In this document: positions 12,239 to 24,966 of the stretch, one piece after another
Numbering within the stretch: the stretch's first letter is position 1
How the letters are laid out: the number at the start of each line of letters is the position of its first letter
DNA from: Tetragonia tetragonoides
Lineage: Eukaryota > Streptophyta > Magnoliopsida > Caryophyllales > Aizoaceae
Direction of reading: 5' to 3'
Assembly: GCA_038025085.1 (NCBI GenBank)
Contig: CM076148.1
Span: 250,501 to 314,500 of the forward strand
Length of the DNA: 64,000 bases
Notes under the pieces: model-generated
What the model saw: only the letters and a program-made list of their open reading frames with translations
What the model was told of the DNA's origin: nothing
The model's database searches: none
Program-made: the position numbers and the translations under genes

Positions 12239-13473
12239 AATCTCTCTCTACAAGTGTGGAGTGGAGTGGAGATGAAATGAGATGAGAGGGCAAAGAGACA
12301 AGTAGGAAATAAAGGGGTTGAATAGTGGGAGTGATGTGATGAGTGGGCAAAAAATAACATGCATTAATATTTAATAATGTGTGTCTGCCTACTTGGCAAA
12401 TTAAAGGCAAAGGGAAATAAACCCCCAACCAAACTCCTTACCTTCTCTTCTTTACCCTTTCATATCTAATATAGTCCACGTGGCCATGTATAATGGTTAC
12501 AAGTCAAGATGCCCCATTCCCACTTCCCTCACTGGCAGATATATCGAGCTACCTGTAACTGTAAATTACCAGCAAAATCCACATTATTATTCACCACTAA
12601 ATCACATTTAAGACAAAACATACAATTCAAATGAATAAAAAAAAAAAAAAAGAAATCTAGCTACCTACGCCTACTGTCTATAGATGCCTATCTATCTAGC
12701 TATATGTCTCTAATTAATTTCCAACTAAAATTACCAATGCAATTGGGGAATCAGCAGCTTTACAGTAATTAATTTTTGTCACTGCATGCATGCAATTTGC
12801 TTGCCTAGTAACTTGTTTTTGAATGAATTTTATATTAATACTACTCCCATTACCCATTCCTAGTAACTCATCAGCATTCTTATTTTTTACTTTACTTTTT
12901 TCTCTATTCTTTGTTTCTTGTACAGTTGTACTTTCCTAGTGTCATCACCTGAGGCGCGCAATGCAAACCAAATAAAAGTAAGAAAAAAGTAAAATAGAAA
13001 TTGAAATATAATATAGAGTTACAAAATAATCAACTCAAAACCAGTTTGTAGTTGTGCAAATTAAACCACTGATTTTTCCCAACATGCAATGGATCGGACA
13101 ACTTATAACAATGCAGTACCTGGCTATGATATGGAACAATCAAAACAACTATAACTCTACAACTGATGCTGTATTGAGATTGAGTTCAACCTAACAAGCA
13201 AGAGGCATATTTAGACTTTCCAACAAATAGCACTTCCTAAGTTTTTCAAGTGTCAACCAAATAAGCACCTAATCTATTACCCCATATTTAGATGCTTTAT
13301 GTGAAGTCAATGCCTACGCTTTTATTTTGCAACTAAGAAATGTACTCCGATAATAACAATTCTGTGAATCATTAAAGCAGAGAATGGGAGAGAATAGGAG
13401 ACAAGCTAAAACCTTTTGAAACAATAGTACAAGCTTGTTTTGTAATACTTATCAAGAAGGTAGTATTACTCTG
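12239..13473. other. Upstream region of L1L
   Basis: No gene is recognised. This is presumably promoter and 5' flank of the minus-strand L1L gene. GCATGCATGC words (legumin RY-like) occur nearby at 11965 and 12785, but none can be called functional from sequence alone. Confidence 0.35.
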
Positions 13474-13481
13474 TAGCCTAT

Positions 13482-16313
13482 CACTACTACAAAAAGAGGA
13501 TACAAAGTCACTTTTTTTGGCCCTTTAAAGTCGGTTTTAAAAGCAATTTGTAAGTGAGTGACATTATAGACATGACATACAAAGTCGCTTTTTAAGCGAC
13601 CTTAAAGGCTAACATACAAAGTCAACTTCGTAGACAGCTTACAGAGTCGCCTTTTTCAAATAAGTGACTTCGTATGTACAGAAAAGCGACTTCACATCAG
13701 TCTTACAAGTCACTTTTTACAATAAAAAGTGACTTCGTAGGTACCTTATGAAGTCACTTTTTACAATAGAAAGTGACTTCGTAGATAAACCTTATATGTC
13801 GCTTGTATTATAAAAAAAAAAGCTAAAAAAGCGACTTCTTATCATTATTTCTTTTTTAAAATAAATAAATAAAAACCCACTACCAGTAAATTTCCAATAA
13901 ATAAATCAATATACAAAGTTCCAACAAAATACGTTATTATCAACACAACTCCAAATGCCAGCAGATTCATTTTCAATAATGAAGTAAAATGGGACTCCAG
14001 GGATAATACATAATACACTAAAAAGCTCAGCTCATTATATTCTGCACTATCCAGCCAATGGACTAAAAAGCTGATTATACTCTCCACACTCATTATACAA
14101 AATCATACACTAATAAGCTCAGCCACCAACCACCACCAGCAAATAAGGTACTAAACTCCTACAGTCCTACCCTTACATTTGCTTCACCAAGCTAGTATGT
14201 ACTGAAGTCTTGCTCCACTGATGTCATTTACCCATAGACATCTGCACACCAAAAAAAACAAGTACATTATTAGTTAAATGATTTAGCACATAAGAAAACT
14301 AAAAGACAAGCATGCATGGCAACAATAGATACAACAATCTACCTATCACTAAGTAAACATTATAGAGGAACAGAACAAAAGATAACCCCATTTATCTACC
14401 TATCGCTACGTAAACAAACAATTTTAAGTTATGGAAACAGGAAATATGATGCTACGCCACATATCACTAAATCAACTAGAAGCATTTAATTAACATATTT
14501 TAGCACCATGCTTAATTTTGTAACTGAAGCATAGTAGTACAAAACCAATCAGGATCAGTGGTAATGTAGGATTCTCCAAAGTTCTACCTGGTGAACAATA
14601 CATGAACCTGGTGGAACAACTAGCATACTATAGAAAGCAGCTGATCCCTACCTAAGGAAACCAAATCTCTGCAGTCTGTTGTCACAGATACTGTAACAGC
14701 TGCTGGCCTCCTGCTGCTGCTGTCACAGTTGCTGTAACGGCTGATGGCCTGCTGTTGCTGCTATCACAGTTGCTGTAACAGCTACTGCTGCAGTCACAAT
14801 GGCTGCTGGATGCTACTTCTGTGACATCTGTGTACCAGCAGGGTGAGCTAAGCCCATCCACAACCAGGGCTGTGCTTCGGTAACTCGATCTAAAACATTA
14901 CTTCAATCAATGGAGCATAACTACAAATCCATCCAATCCAGAACTCAATTGCACATCAACTGTTACCTGAGCTCCAACTATCTACATCCAAACGCCACAA
15001 CCCTATTCTGAATCCACTCAATCAAATCTGCCATGAACAAATAGGCAAAAGCAATCCAAAAGGGTAAAAGCGTAAAACAAATATCTTGGATTCACACCCA
15101 TATACATCCTTATTGAATCTAAGTATGCTTCTGAGTTCTGACTCATAATGATCCTAGAAATACAAATATTTTTCTATTCTCATCACTCAATCATTTCAAA
15201 ACACAAAATCAGCAAGCAAGAACCCAAATCCAACAAAAGTTAAGCAACAAAAATCAAATTAAATCCACATTCACTCTTTTTGCACTCTTAACCAAATTAA
15301 CAAGAGCCCACAACTACAAATCCTGCACAAAATACCAAAACTCTAGGAGAGAGAAAGAACCATTCAAAGAAAGAAGAATTAAGACCTGATGAACAAGAGG
15401 TCTGGGGGTAGCATTAATGGCGTCAGTGACATTACTAATGATGTCACCTCCGCTGCGAACGTCTCCGCACCTCCATTCAAGTGGTAATTGTCTATCTCCA
15501 ACTGATGGGTCGAGAAGATGGTCATCAGATTAAGATCGAAATTTTCAGATCTAAAAAAAATAACAAATTCGAAACACATCTCGTGATTTACCTTGTGAAT
15601 GTCCAAGTAATCCTCTTACTAAGCTCAAACTTAAGTCTTCCAACCAAATTCGAGCTTCACAAAATGAAATGGTGGACGATAACATCAAAAATTAGGAAAT
15701 ATCGCAGATTAACATCAAGAACATGCAAAAACGCAAGCTCAAAAAATCAACGAAACTTAGAATTAAACATTACCACGAGAAATGAAGATTCATCGACTTA
15801 ACCAGGTGAGTGAGAGAGGAAAGGAGTCTGAATTATTGTTCTTGGCGATGGTTCCTGTTTGTCGCCGAAGCCTAGGAGAGGAAATGAAGAGAGAGAAAAT
15901 GGTTTGGGAATGAAATTAGATCTGGGAGCAGGGAGAGTCGTCTGTGAGAAGATATTGCCGGGTCTTATTTTTAATTTTTTTTATAGCTTTACGTCCCTTT
16001 TTCATAATTAAGCGACTTGATAAGTATGAATCAAGTAGGTCAGTTTTTTGAAATAAACGATTTGTTATGAATGCCATCGGCTACAAAATCACTTTTTCAA
16101 AAAAGCGCCTTTATAGGCACGTAAATATAAAGTCAGTTTTTTAGAAAAAAGTGACTTCTTTTGTGGACAGATCTACGAAGTCGGTTTTTTTTAAAAGAAG
16201 CGATTTTTAAGTTTTTGACTTATTTACAAAACTGCCACCGCTTCAGTATAAAGATCACTTTTCATAAAAGCGACTTCTATTTAGCGACTTTGTAGGTATA
16301 TTTTGTAGTAGTG
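13482..16313. mobile_element. Non-autonomous CACTA (En/Spm) transposon
   Basis: The left end begins CACTACTACAAAAA and the right end is its inverse (TTTTGTAGTAGTG). The element is flanked by 3-bp direct repeats TAT (13479-13481 and 16314-16316), as expected for the CACTA superfamily. Both subterminal regions (about 13500-13850 and 15990-16300) are full of short direct and inverted motifs around AAGTCACTTTTT and AAAAGCGACTT, which are typical transposase-binding repeats. It is 2832 bp long. No transposase fragment is visible inside, so it would need a partner for movement. The interior (about 14100-15950) has a CTG-rich tandem repeat and no recognisable gene. Confidence 0.85.
14681..14800. repeat. 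Imperfect 41-bp tandem repeat
   Basis: About three units, each with TCACAG--(G/A)CTGTAACRGCTG followed by a CTGCTGCTG-rich tail. The first two units are 41 bp and the third is shorter. Inside the CACTA element. Confidence 0.7.
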
Positions 16314-16380
16314 TATGTAGGATTTGAACCTACATACTCTGTGCAGTTGCACGATGCTCTACTAGTTGAGCTAATAGGCT

Positions 16381-19300
16381 ACAAAATATATATACAAGTT
16401 CTCAAAAAAGATTTAGAAGACCAATTAGTGAAGTCTCTTCGCTAACCTTTCATTGAGAGTTCAAATAACAATTTTGCTGTCTTAAACTCACAGCAGAGCA
16501 CAACTAACAGATTAGGTTGATTCAAGTATATGCAACAAGTTTCACAATTTAACAATTTGAGCTTTCTCTGCCAGTAGGCTCTTTGAATACATGCTGTTAA
16601 CCAAAGCTTTCACTGAGACTCAAATAGAGACATCACGATAATATGAGTGCCCCACAATAGCATACCCCACAAATCCACAATTTCCTAAACATGTTTCCAT
16701 AAGATTTCAATTTCAAACCATCAAACAATGTGGGAGACATCCAAATCTATATAATCAGTTTATAACACAGTTTTTAAACCAGAGTTTGACAAGCAAGTAA
16801 AATAATGTGAATGCTGACGTGTAACCTCATGGTTGGATCAAGGAAAAAAAAAAAAAAAAACCCAAACCAAAAGGGCTAATTAACACAACCGTCAGCTAAT
16901 TAACACAACCGTCAGTTACAAAACACCGTTTCACTACAATACAATTGGGCTAATTAATTCCTCAAGCAGTACGAGAAAATAAAACACTTCTCCCACCAAC
17001 GCCACCATTAACGCTCCCCTCACCATCAATAAGACAATAATTGCTCATTCACTTTCTCATCTCAAATACCGATTGCCCCCTCCCTATGGGTCAGCATAAA
17101 TCATTGGATCCAAATTAAGTCGAGGAACTTCAAATTAGGAGTAACACAAGAGGATTGAGAAACCGAATTGGATCCAAAGTACGTTAGGGTTTTGCTATGG
17201 CGGTTGATGTTGTGGTTGATGATGAAGATGAAAGCGAAAACAGGACAATCTAATGTTGATGTTCAAGGGTCACCCAGAATATTGACGCTAGAGCCAAAAT
17301 TCGGTCGCCACCGTCGACGAGTTCAGGTTGGGAACATTTAATTTACAACGAAATTTAGTCAATTAGATTTTGTTCTCCTTAATTCTATGAAATTCACATT
17401 AGATAAGAACCCTCTTCTAGAATTATGAAAATTGAGTAGGAGGAGATGAAAGTCGTCTGATAAGTATCTTAGAACAGATGATAGGAGGAGATGAAAGTCG
17501 TCTGATAAGTGAGCGGATGAAATACCTTCTTTATCAGGTGATATATTTTTTTTTTATCTAACTGATATTTAAGGTACTGCATTAAAAATTTGACTATATG
17601 TGGTGTGACATTGAAATTCCAAATGGTTTCGTTGAGCGACTGCAAAGTTCTTGATTTTTTAAAACTTACTGAGCACAGAGCCCTGTAAAACCTTCATATG
17701 AGGTCATGTTGTAATCTGGCCTTCTATAAATAAAATTACTGTTGAATTAATTGTCAGCATTTTTGTAACTTTGCAGTAGTTTGCTTTCTTCTTATGCTAT
17801 TCTGGAGTTGAAACCTAAATATCGTATGAAAAGCACAGCACAGATTATTAGTGTAGAGTCTGCTTTCAAAACATCAAAGACATTGATGCAAAGTTTGCTT
17901 AGCAATGGAGCTCAAAGAGTCTGTTTTCCAGTGTTTGATCATAATGTACTAATTTTAAATTGCCAAATTGAACTGTTGGCATCTCCAATCAAGGGTCTGT
18001 TATATGAGTAGCAAAGGATGATGATATGATCGTTAATAGAATGATTGTGCAGGCCTGTTCTACCAGTAGTTTAGCTTCTTATTTAATTTACGATCCATTG
18101 GAACAAATGCATTATTTTTTATTGTGTAGAGTTATTATCAGGAAATATGGAGGTTTGCTGGACTGATGAACCAAATAAATACAGAGGTTTAGAGGGAAAC
18201 ACATGTGCTGTAGAGGTACAGGTAGAGGTTTACGGGGGTTCTTTTTGTGCCCTTTACTTTGAAATCTAATGGCATAATATTATAGGTGTGTGTGTATCTG
18301 TGACACCTTCCTTCAAAGCAAAGTGTGTTGACGCCTAAAGTGTTTGTGTATTGAATCTCATGCAAATGAGTTTATTTTCTGATTAATGACCTGAAGTGAT
18401 AACAAACAGAAAATTAAGAAGAACGGAACTTGAAAGTAAACAGTTAGAAATCAGAAAAGATGGAACTTCAAGTCAATCTATTTTCACAGTTTTGAACACT
18501 CACAAGGCAGAGGTCATTATCATAGTCACAATTCCCTTTCGTATGAAATTTTGATTTCTAATATTAATATTCTAATCATGGACCATAAGTGGATGGATCA
18601 CAACCTTTATTTTTGATATCATTTCAGTATCTTTATAGCTAAGTCACCAGTCCCCGTATTTAACTTGAAATTTCATTTGATGATTTCAAGTTGTTGTTTG
18701 AACAGGAGGGGCTAACTGCTAAGTAAACGGCTCAACAACTTTTTCTTCTGCCACATGATTAGCCAGCAACGTAATAATATGCTTACCACGCCATTTACCC
18801 TCCAAAAATGTGTCTCATGTGTTTAGTCATGAAGTATATGTTTAGTTTAACAATGTTTCATTTGTTCAATATGTCTAGATGATTAAACATTAAAAGATAG
18901 CAGCTGTAAAAGACTTAATGATCGCACGAATGCCTGATTTTTGGGGTGTAATGAGTAGCAAGACTTATGGGTGTCTGAATAGTGTTAAGTCATTGAAAGT
19001 TTAATAACACTATTGTTATGCATCACAACTTTTTCATTCTCTTTTAAATTGGGGCTGATCCAGAAGAAAGAGAACTGAGAGAAACGTAAAAAAAGTTCTT
19101 GATTTGTGATCAAAATATCATTAAAATTAATTATCATTTAGTTGATTGGTATTCCCTTTTTTTAATGCAGTCAAAACTTACTGATTTGGTGATTTTGGTT
19201 TTTGTTTTCTCAATTAGTAGCTTATTATTTTGGGTTCTTTTTCTTTTAGTTTTCTGAATGGATTTGATCGATCAGTCACTTGCTAAAGTTGATTTGCTGG

Positions 19301-21325
19301 GTAATTAACCACTTTTGTGCCTAATACAGTTCCTTCACAATTTTTTTGATTTCGTACAACGAGTACCATGTGCTATCAAGAGTGTGGACGATGGTTTCTG
19401 AATCTCAATTGGATTTTGAAGGTTTGTTCTTTCTCATTCTACTCTACATGTTAGTATTGTCACATCTGTAATTACACATACTGCTGTAGTTTTACTAAAA
19501 TACCAGAAAGTAACTTCCACTTTACTTTCCCATTTCATTTTGTCCAAATTATATATGAAGGGAGACACATGAAGTGGTAATGATTTGACCAATTCTTTTC
19601 AAATTCAATGAAACCTAAGAACAATTTGCTTAATGCTCATCAGGTTACAAAGTAGGCTAAGTCTTAATTTAGTGACTTTGCCATAGGAGCAATGTTAAAA
19701 TATTGGCTATCAGATGGGCATTGAGAAGGTTAGTTTTTTTTTTTTAAGTTGGTTCAGTTCCCTTAATTTTAGGTTCTAGAAGTAACAAGATTGACTGATT
19801 GTTAATCGCTGGTCATTCATTTACTAAGATTATATATTGGTTTTATTCTATATAATGAAATGGAGGGAGTGACCCAAACATTGTTGGCTATGGGTAGATC
19901 CATCCACTATGACATATCTTTGCTGTGAACTTTGTGCTGATTATGACTGCAAAAGCACATTGATTTCTCTGTTATTGTTTCAATTATTTTGATGCATATT
20001 TCTGGAGCTTTTTATAGTTGAGAATGAAGTTCAACCGCAAGGACAACCAAGGAGATAGAAAGAATGGTAACGCTAAGCTCAATGCAAACCTTAACTTGAT
20101 GTTACCAATTACCTTCAATTGAATTCCTTCAACCCCTTCAAAACACACAATTTTATATCCCCTTCTTGACGATGAATGTTAGTGACCAACATTGCTGTTT
20201 ATTGGTATGTTGGCTGTCTTTTCATTTCCACTGAACATTTAGTTATTGCATTCTGAGTCTCATTGATTTAATACCAATTTGTTCAACCTTTCCCTTTCTC
20301 CTACTTTTGTTGAGTATGAACACCAATACACCATTGAAGCAATGTTGAGAATCTTCGAGAGAGGAGATGGAAGCTCAGAATGTTTATTAATCTCCATTGG
20401 TAGTCTCTGTACATTTTCAAACTATATATCCTACCAGCTTAACAGAAAATACCAGCTTCTTAACAACATTGCAGGAGTATCCTTTAATGGTGATTGCACT
20501 TTCCCTGATCAACCAAATGCTGATTACACTTTTATTGCAGGAGTTGAAACACTTACTGTCCATCTACAGCATGTATGAACACAAACCTTCCCATTTTGTC
20601 TGTAAACCTGTCTTCTAGGTGAGTTGGTTTTAACTATACTACATGGATTGCCTTCTTGGGTTTCATCTTACAGATCGTAGATATAGGCGTCCCATGAGTT
20701 GTGAACCACTGACCAGAATGAAATGGAATACATCTTGATGTAAGGTTTTATCTAACAGGAGTAAAATGTATTGAGAGAATGATCATATGTTCTGCTACTG
20801 TCAAGTTGCTGAGAATTATTAATTGCGGGTTTTTGAATAAGCTGTTTTCAAATGTGGGATTTGCAGGTTACTTTTGATAATAAACTAAGAAAGAAACAAC
20901 TTAGAAATTAACCTTTTTAGAGTTTATATTGGATATCCATTTGAAGGCATTAGTGTTTAGCATTTTACTATTAGGGGTGGGTCGGGTCAAGTGGCTGTAC
21001 CTATTTGTCGAACTAATAGGCATGATGAGTTTTACAAACGTTTAATTATCTAAAATGGGTTTTATGTTAATCTTGATGGTTCATGGGATGTCCCATTGGA
21101 CTTTCCTTGTGACAAATACTCTTAGTAAGGAATGAAGGATCCTATCTCTAGAAGATTATGATGCATGAAAGAATATCAGTTTCATTCGACCAGGGAGAAT
21201 ATCTATCATTCTATGTATTATGATAGGCTTCACATTTGAGTACATTACTGACGTTTTAATTGTAGGATGAAGCCACGCAGGAGGAGAAGCAGCACCTATA
21301 CACTACTATAAGTGCCGTGTTAGCA
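16381..21325. other. Gene-poor stretch, nothing identified
   Basis: Nearly 5 kb of AT-rich sequence. Open frames at 17781-18011 and 20279-20578 look like chance and match no family I know. A 30-bp word is duplicated at about 17436 and 17483 (AGGAGGAGATGAAAGTCGTC). A lone ATG frame at 17197 is rich in Asp and Glu but stops after 18 codons. A non-coding transcript cannot be excluded. Confidence 0.4.
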
Positions 21326-21326
21326 G

Positions 21327-21425
21327 CTTTTGTTTACCAGAAAAAAGGTTTAGAGGGACAGCTTTTGTTTACCAGAAAAAGGGTTTAGAGGGACAGCTTT
21401 GTTTATCAGGAAAAGGGTTTAAGGG
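21327..21425. repeat. Tandem repeat, about 36 bp x 3
   Basis: Three near-identical units reading CAGCTTTTGTTTACCAGAAA then AAGGTTTAGAGGGA. The third is slightly diverged (GTTTATCAGGAAAAGGGTTTAAGG). Confidence 0.75.
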
Positions 21426-21750
21426 GTTGATTACACAATGGAGCAAGTGATTTCTCTAATTAAAAAGCGGCTTTGAAGCTAGAGTTTTTCCAGTGATGAA
21501 AACCCACTATTATTAGCATATACCCATCCCACTATTTCCTGCTCTTGGATGTAGGGTTGTCAATTCTGCTGAGGCATGGAACTAAAAAGCACCACATGAG
21601 AGCCTTGGCTCACATTATAAATTTATAGTCTTACCATGAAGCAATCAGATAGCATATCATCTGATCACATCATGCAATCTCAACTGGAAATGTAATGCCA
21701 AACCTAACTAAAACAGAAATGATGGTTTTCTTTCAGCCTCAAACCTTTAC

Positions 21751-22236
21751 CTGTCTTTCTGTATTTGGCGTTAAAGCAGCCAGTCCGCAATCTGACAGGT
21801 GAGGGTTGAACTCTTCATCAAGAAGAATGTTTGCTGACTTGAAATTTCTATGTACAACAGATGGCAAGTAGACCTCATGCAAATATCTGAGGAAAAAGTA
21901 GGACTTCAGGACAAAATAACTTGGGAGTATGGAGTCATAAGGAAACTAAATTCAGGTGGTATGTAGCATACTCTAATGCTCTGGCTGTTCCAAGTGCCAC
22001 TCTTATTCGTGTGTTCCATGTCAGTCTCTTACTTCCATCATCAGAGAAGTGTAGCATGTCATGCAGACTCCGATTCTCAATGTATTCATAAACCAAAAGA
22101 CGCTGACCATGTTCTGTGCAATATCCTGCCAGTGAGACAATGTTTGGGTGTCTGAGGCGCGACATATTTGACACAGCTTCAAGGAAATTATCCTCCTCTT
22201 GCAAGGATAATGCTGAATTATCGATCATGAAATGAA
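21751..22236 (-). pseudogene. STRUBBELIG-receptor-family kinase fragment
   Basis: Two exons in minus order: about 22236-21972 and 21886-21751, joined in phase at ALE/YLHE with normal splice sites. The translation covers only the first half of an SRF-type kinase domain: [92 protein letters not shown] in place of a canonical HRDLKxxN loop and DCG in place of DFG are the family's own atypical kinase features. No extracellular repeats, membrane segment, Gly-rich loop or kinase C-lobe is present. Similarity stops abruptly near 22236 without an acceptor site, and no further exon is seen below 21751. This is a truncated duplicate placed tail-side of the trihelix gene. Confidence 0.8.
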
Positions 22237-22849
22237 TTCTCCACAATTTTTGGTTTTCTGTTGCCAAATTCGAAGAGGAAGTGGGACAACTATGCGGAAA
22301 AAAATTTCAGCTCCAAAAAATATCATACAAAGAAATAACAAAATCAAAGGAAGGAGGAAACAGGTAAAAAGGACAGGTTGCTAGTATGTATATAGTATCA
22401 GCAACGAAAAAAATGTCTTTTTATTTATCCATTGGGCCATTCCAGCATTCTTCCCTGTTACAAAAGGTTTTAATGTCTAAACCAAAGATCCAATTCAGTA
22501 AACTTGTTACATGGAAATGGAGCTACATAACCAGCATAACAGATAAAAGACAACAGGTAGTTCGGCTTAAATTATACAGTACAGGATGAGATTGAGATTA
22601 CAGGCAGAGCTGAGAGTACTGTCTTAACCGCAGTGTTCCCACTAGTGATGGTGAGGGGAAAGGGATTCATAACCACTGAATCAACCAGAAAGAATATAAA
22701 ACATCCTCTATTCCCATTACTATCAGCTAAAAACCCGCCACAGGTGTGGTCGACAGCTCCCAAACAAGTAGTGCTTTCTTTCATTATAGCTTCTGCTGAT
22801 ATGCAAGAGCTTTGTGATGATAAAGTTAAAAAGCAGAGTGAGGAGTTTG

Positions 22850-24270
22850 TCAGTGTTTTACCCCTATTTCATTGTGCAGCGCATCTTCATCAGTTCCAGA
22901 ATTAGGTTTTGGGATAGTAATGAGATGATTTCTGTAGAGGGTTTCAAGCTCCTGGAAGTAGGGGCATGACTTGACATTATCTAAACGTTTCTTGCCATTC
23001 TCTGTGGCCTTTTTGAAATACTTGTTAATGTTCTCCCACTTCTCTTTGCATTTCTTTGCATTGCGAATGTATCCCATGTTAGCCATTGCAGCAGAAATTT
23101 CTTCCCAAACAGGAGCTTTTGGGGCGAGATTACGAAACTTGTGATCAAGAGCAGTGCGGAGGGTGATGAGAGCTTGCACCTCAGATGTGGGCCACCTCTT
23201 ATTGTTAGGATCATCAAAATTGCAGGGGTCCCCCTGGAAGTGGGGTTGTTGAGGGCGCAAGGGATGGTCTCCATGGGCATGGGCGAGAGTATTCTGGATC
23301 AAGGAAATGAGAGCGAGACTACGAGCTGCTTCCTGGGAGCGAATATCGTGGTCCCGTTTAGTTCGGTCGAGCTCCTGGCGCCTCCAAGCTTCTTCTCTAA
23401 TAATACGTTCCCTCTCCTTCCTCTCAATGGTCTCCATTAATTGATGGTGCATTTGCTCCTGCTTGTGGGTGACTTGAGCCATCAAAGTTTGGAGGAAGGA
23501 TTCAAGCTTCTTCCTTTTCTTGGTTTTAGGCTTGGCAGTAGTGATAGAAGGAGCAGGAGCATTATGATGGGCCTTGTGTACAGCTGAATCATCACTGGCA
23601 TCTGAAGAAGAGGAACTGAAACAGTTGCAGACAAGTAAATACTCCTACTTTGTTGAAAAGAGAAACTGATATATTGGTAATAGTGGTATTTGTATATGGG
23701 GGACTGGGGTTGTTATTGTTTGCAGTCTGTGTGGGTGCAAAAGGAAACAAAAGAAGACAAGTTTTGTAAGGATTGGATTGGATTGGGAAGGGAAATGGAA
23801 ATGGAAATGGTAAAGGAAAAGAATAAAGGTGATGGGTAAAGCTTGAGTTGAACATTAACCGTCCCCAATCCATTTTTACTTTGTGGTGGTTCGTTCCTCC
23901 ACTCAGAAGAACAAGAACATAAGCAGTTTCCATTGAAATGACTTTTGGCATTTTTATAGTAGGAGTATAATTTAGAGGCCAAGTGAGGAAGCATAAGAAA
24001 TGAGAAACAAAACGGCAAAGAAGACAATTACGGAGTAGTGGTAATAGCACAATTTTACAGATTCAACATTAAGATATTTACTCCATGGCATGCTATTAGT
24101 ATTTACCAAGAAGATTAAATTCAAGATTACTACAGAGTACTACTATACTATAGCTCTGGGTTGTTTAATCAAGAAGAGAAGAAGTAAAAGTAGTAATTTG
24201 TATGATACAGAGAGAGACAGTAAGTAAGTTGTACAAGTAGAAATACTATAATTGAAGAGGGGGGGGGGGG

Positions 24271-24312
<42 letters not shown>

Positions 24313-24750
24313 CCTCAGAGAGAAGTGAAGTTGGGAAATTTGAGAATTGAAAGCAGAAATGAAATTGGCATCCATCTCCGATTTAATCTTAACTAGCTCC
24401 GCCACCGATAGATTTGGATTTTGATATGAAATAGAGGGCGGCAAAAACCCTAGAAGCTCCGACGAATTCATTTGAGCTTCAGGGACATTTACATTTACAT
24501 TTGGTTGGGCCTCAGACTCAGACTCAGACTCAGACTCAGACTTGGTAATACAACAATTTGTTCGATTGGAGCGAATAGGACGGAGCTTCTGGGGTGGCGC
24601 CGGAGAAATCAGAGGCGTTGGTTGATGATGATGATGATTATACTGGTAAGATGATAGAGCTCCACCAATCGACGGCTGAGGATCAGCCTCAGGGAAGGGG
24701 ATAACATCGACGACGCACCCTATTTGCCGCTCACTAAACATTTCTTCCAT
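22850..24750 (-). CDS. Trihelix transcription factor, GT-2 clade with a single trihelix domain
   Basis: Two exons in minus order, 24750-24314 and 23615-22850, give 400 aa. The first exon codes a low-complexity region (His-, Ser/Glu- and Asn/Val-rich, with an SESESESE run). The second codes a Ser/Asp stretch, a basic KTKKRKK segment, a long charged helix rich in Glu, Arg and Gln (about residues 190-260), and a complete C-terminal trihelix domain (RWPTSEVQALITLRTALD, VWEEISAAMANMGY, AKKCKEKWENINKYFKK, CPYFQELETLYRN). The N-terminal trihelix of typical GT-2/GTL1 proteins is absent. Arabidopsis At5g47660 has this same single-domain layout and nearly the same length as I recall it. The expected role is nuclear DNA binding at GT elements. 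Its start lies about 200 bp from the Nudix gene on the other strand, so the two may share a promoter region. Confidence 0.88.
24257..24309. repeat. Poly-G then (GA)n tract in the trihelix intron
   Basis: A run of about 15 G followed by a GA microsatellite that ends only a few bases from the donor of the trihelix intron. Confidence 0.9.
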
Positions 24751-24931
24751 TTACCAACGCCGGGGTGAATCCTCAATTTTAAATCAAACATAAAACCAAA
24801 AAAAAAAAAAAAATACCAAAAGTTTGTGGCGGCTGTGGAAACTGGAAACCCAACTGATGCGTGAAGGTGAAATGCGCTGCCTCGTCTGTGGTAAACGTAA
24901 AACCCCCAAGGTAAATTCCTCCCTCTTAATA

Positions 24932-24953
24932 TATATATATATATATATATATA
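24932..24953. repeat. (AT)n microsatellite
   Basis: About 11 AT units just before the first recognisable Nudix exon. Confidence 0.85.
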
Positions 24954-24966
24954 TTGTTAAATGCAG

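Larger units (their letters stand above)
13474..16380 (-). pseudogene. tRNA-like sequence split by a CACTA element
   Basis: The main part is 16380 down to 16317 on the minus strand. It has acceptor 5' strand AGCCTAT, D arm GCTC/GAGC, a 17-nt anticodon arm, and T arm GTAGG-TTCAAAT-CCTAC with a good B box (GGTTCAAATCC). It stops exactly at the right target duplication of the CACTA element. Its missing 3' acceptor strand, ATAGGCT plus A, lies on the other side of the element at 13481-13474. Without the element and one TAT copy it is 72 nt long with a perfect 7-bp acceptor stem. The anticodon arm does not form a normal 5-bp stem with a 7-nt loop (only GTGC/GCAC pairs), so it was probably a pseudogene or tRNA-derived repeat before the insertion. 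Confidence 0.65.

Noticed and set aside
20279..20618. Two overlapping frames of 73-99 codons
   Set aside because: No start context, no splice-linked neighbours and no family resemblance; chance length in AT-rich DNA is likely.
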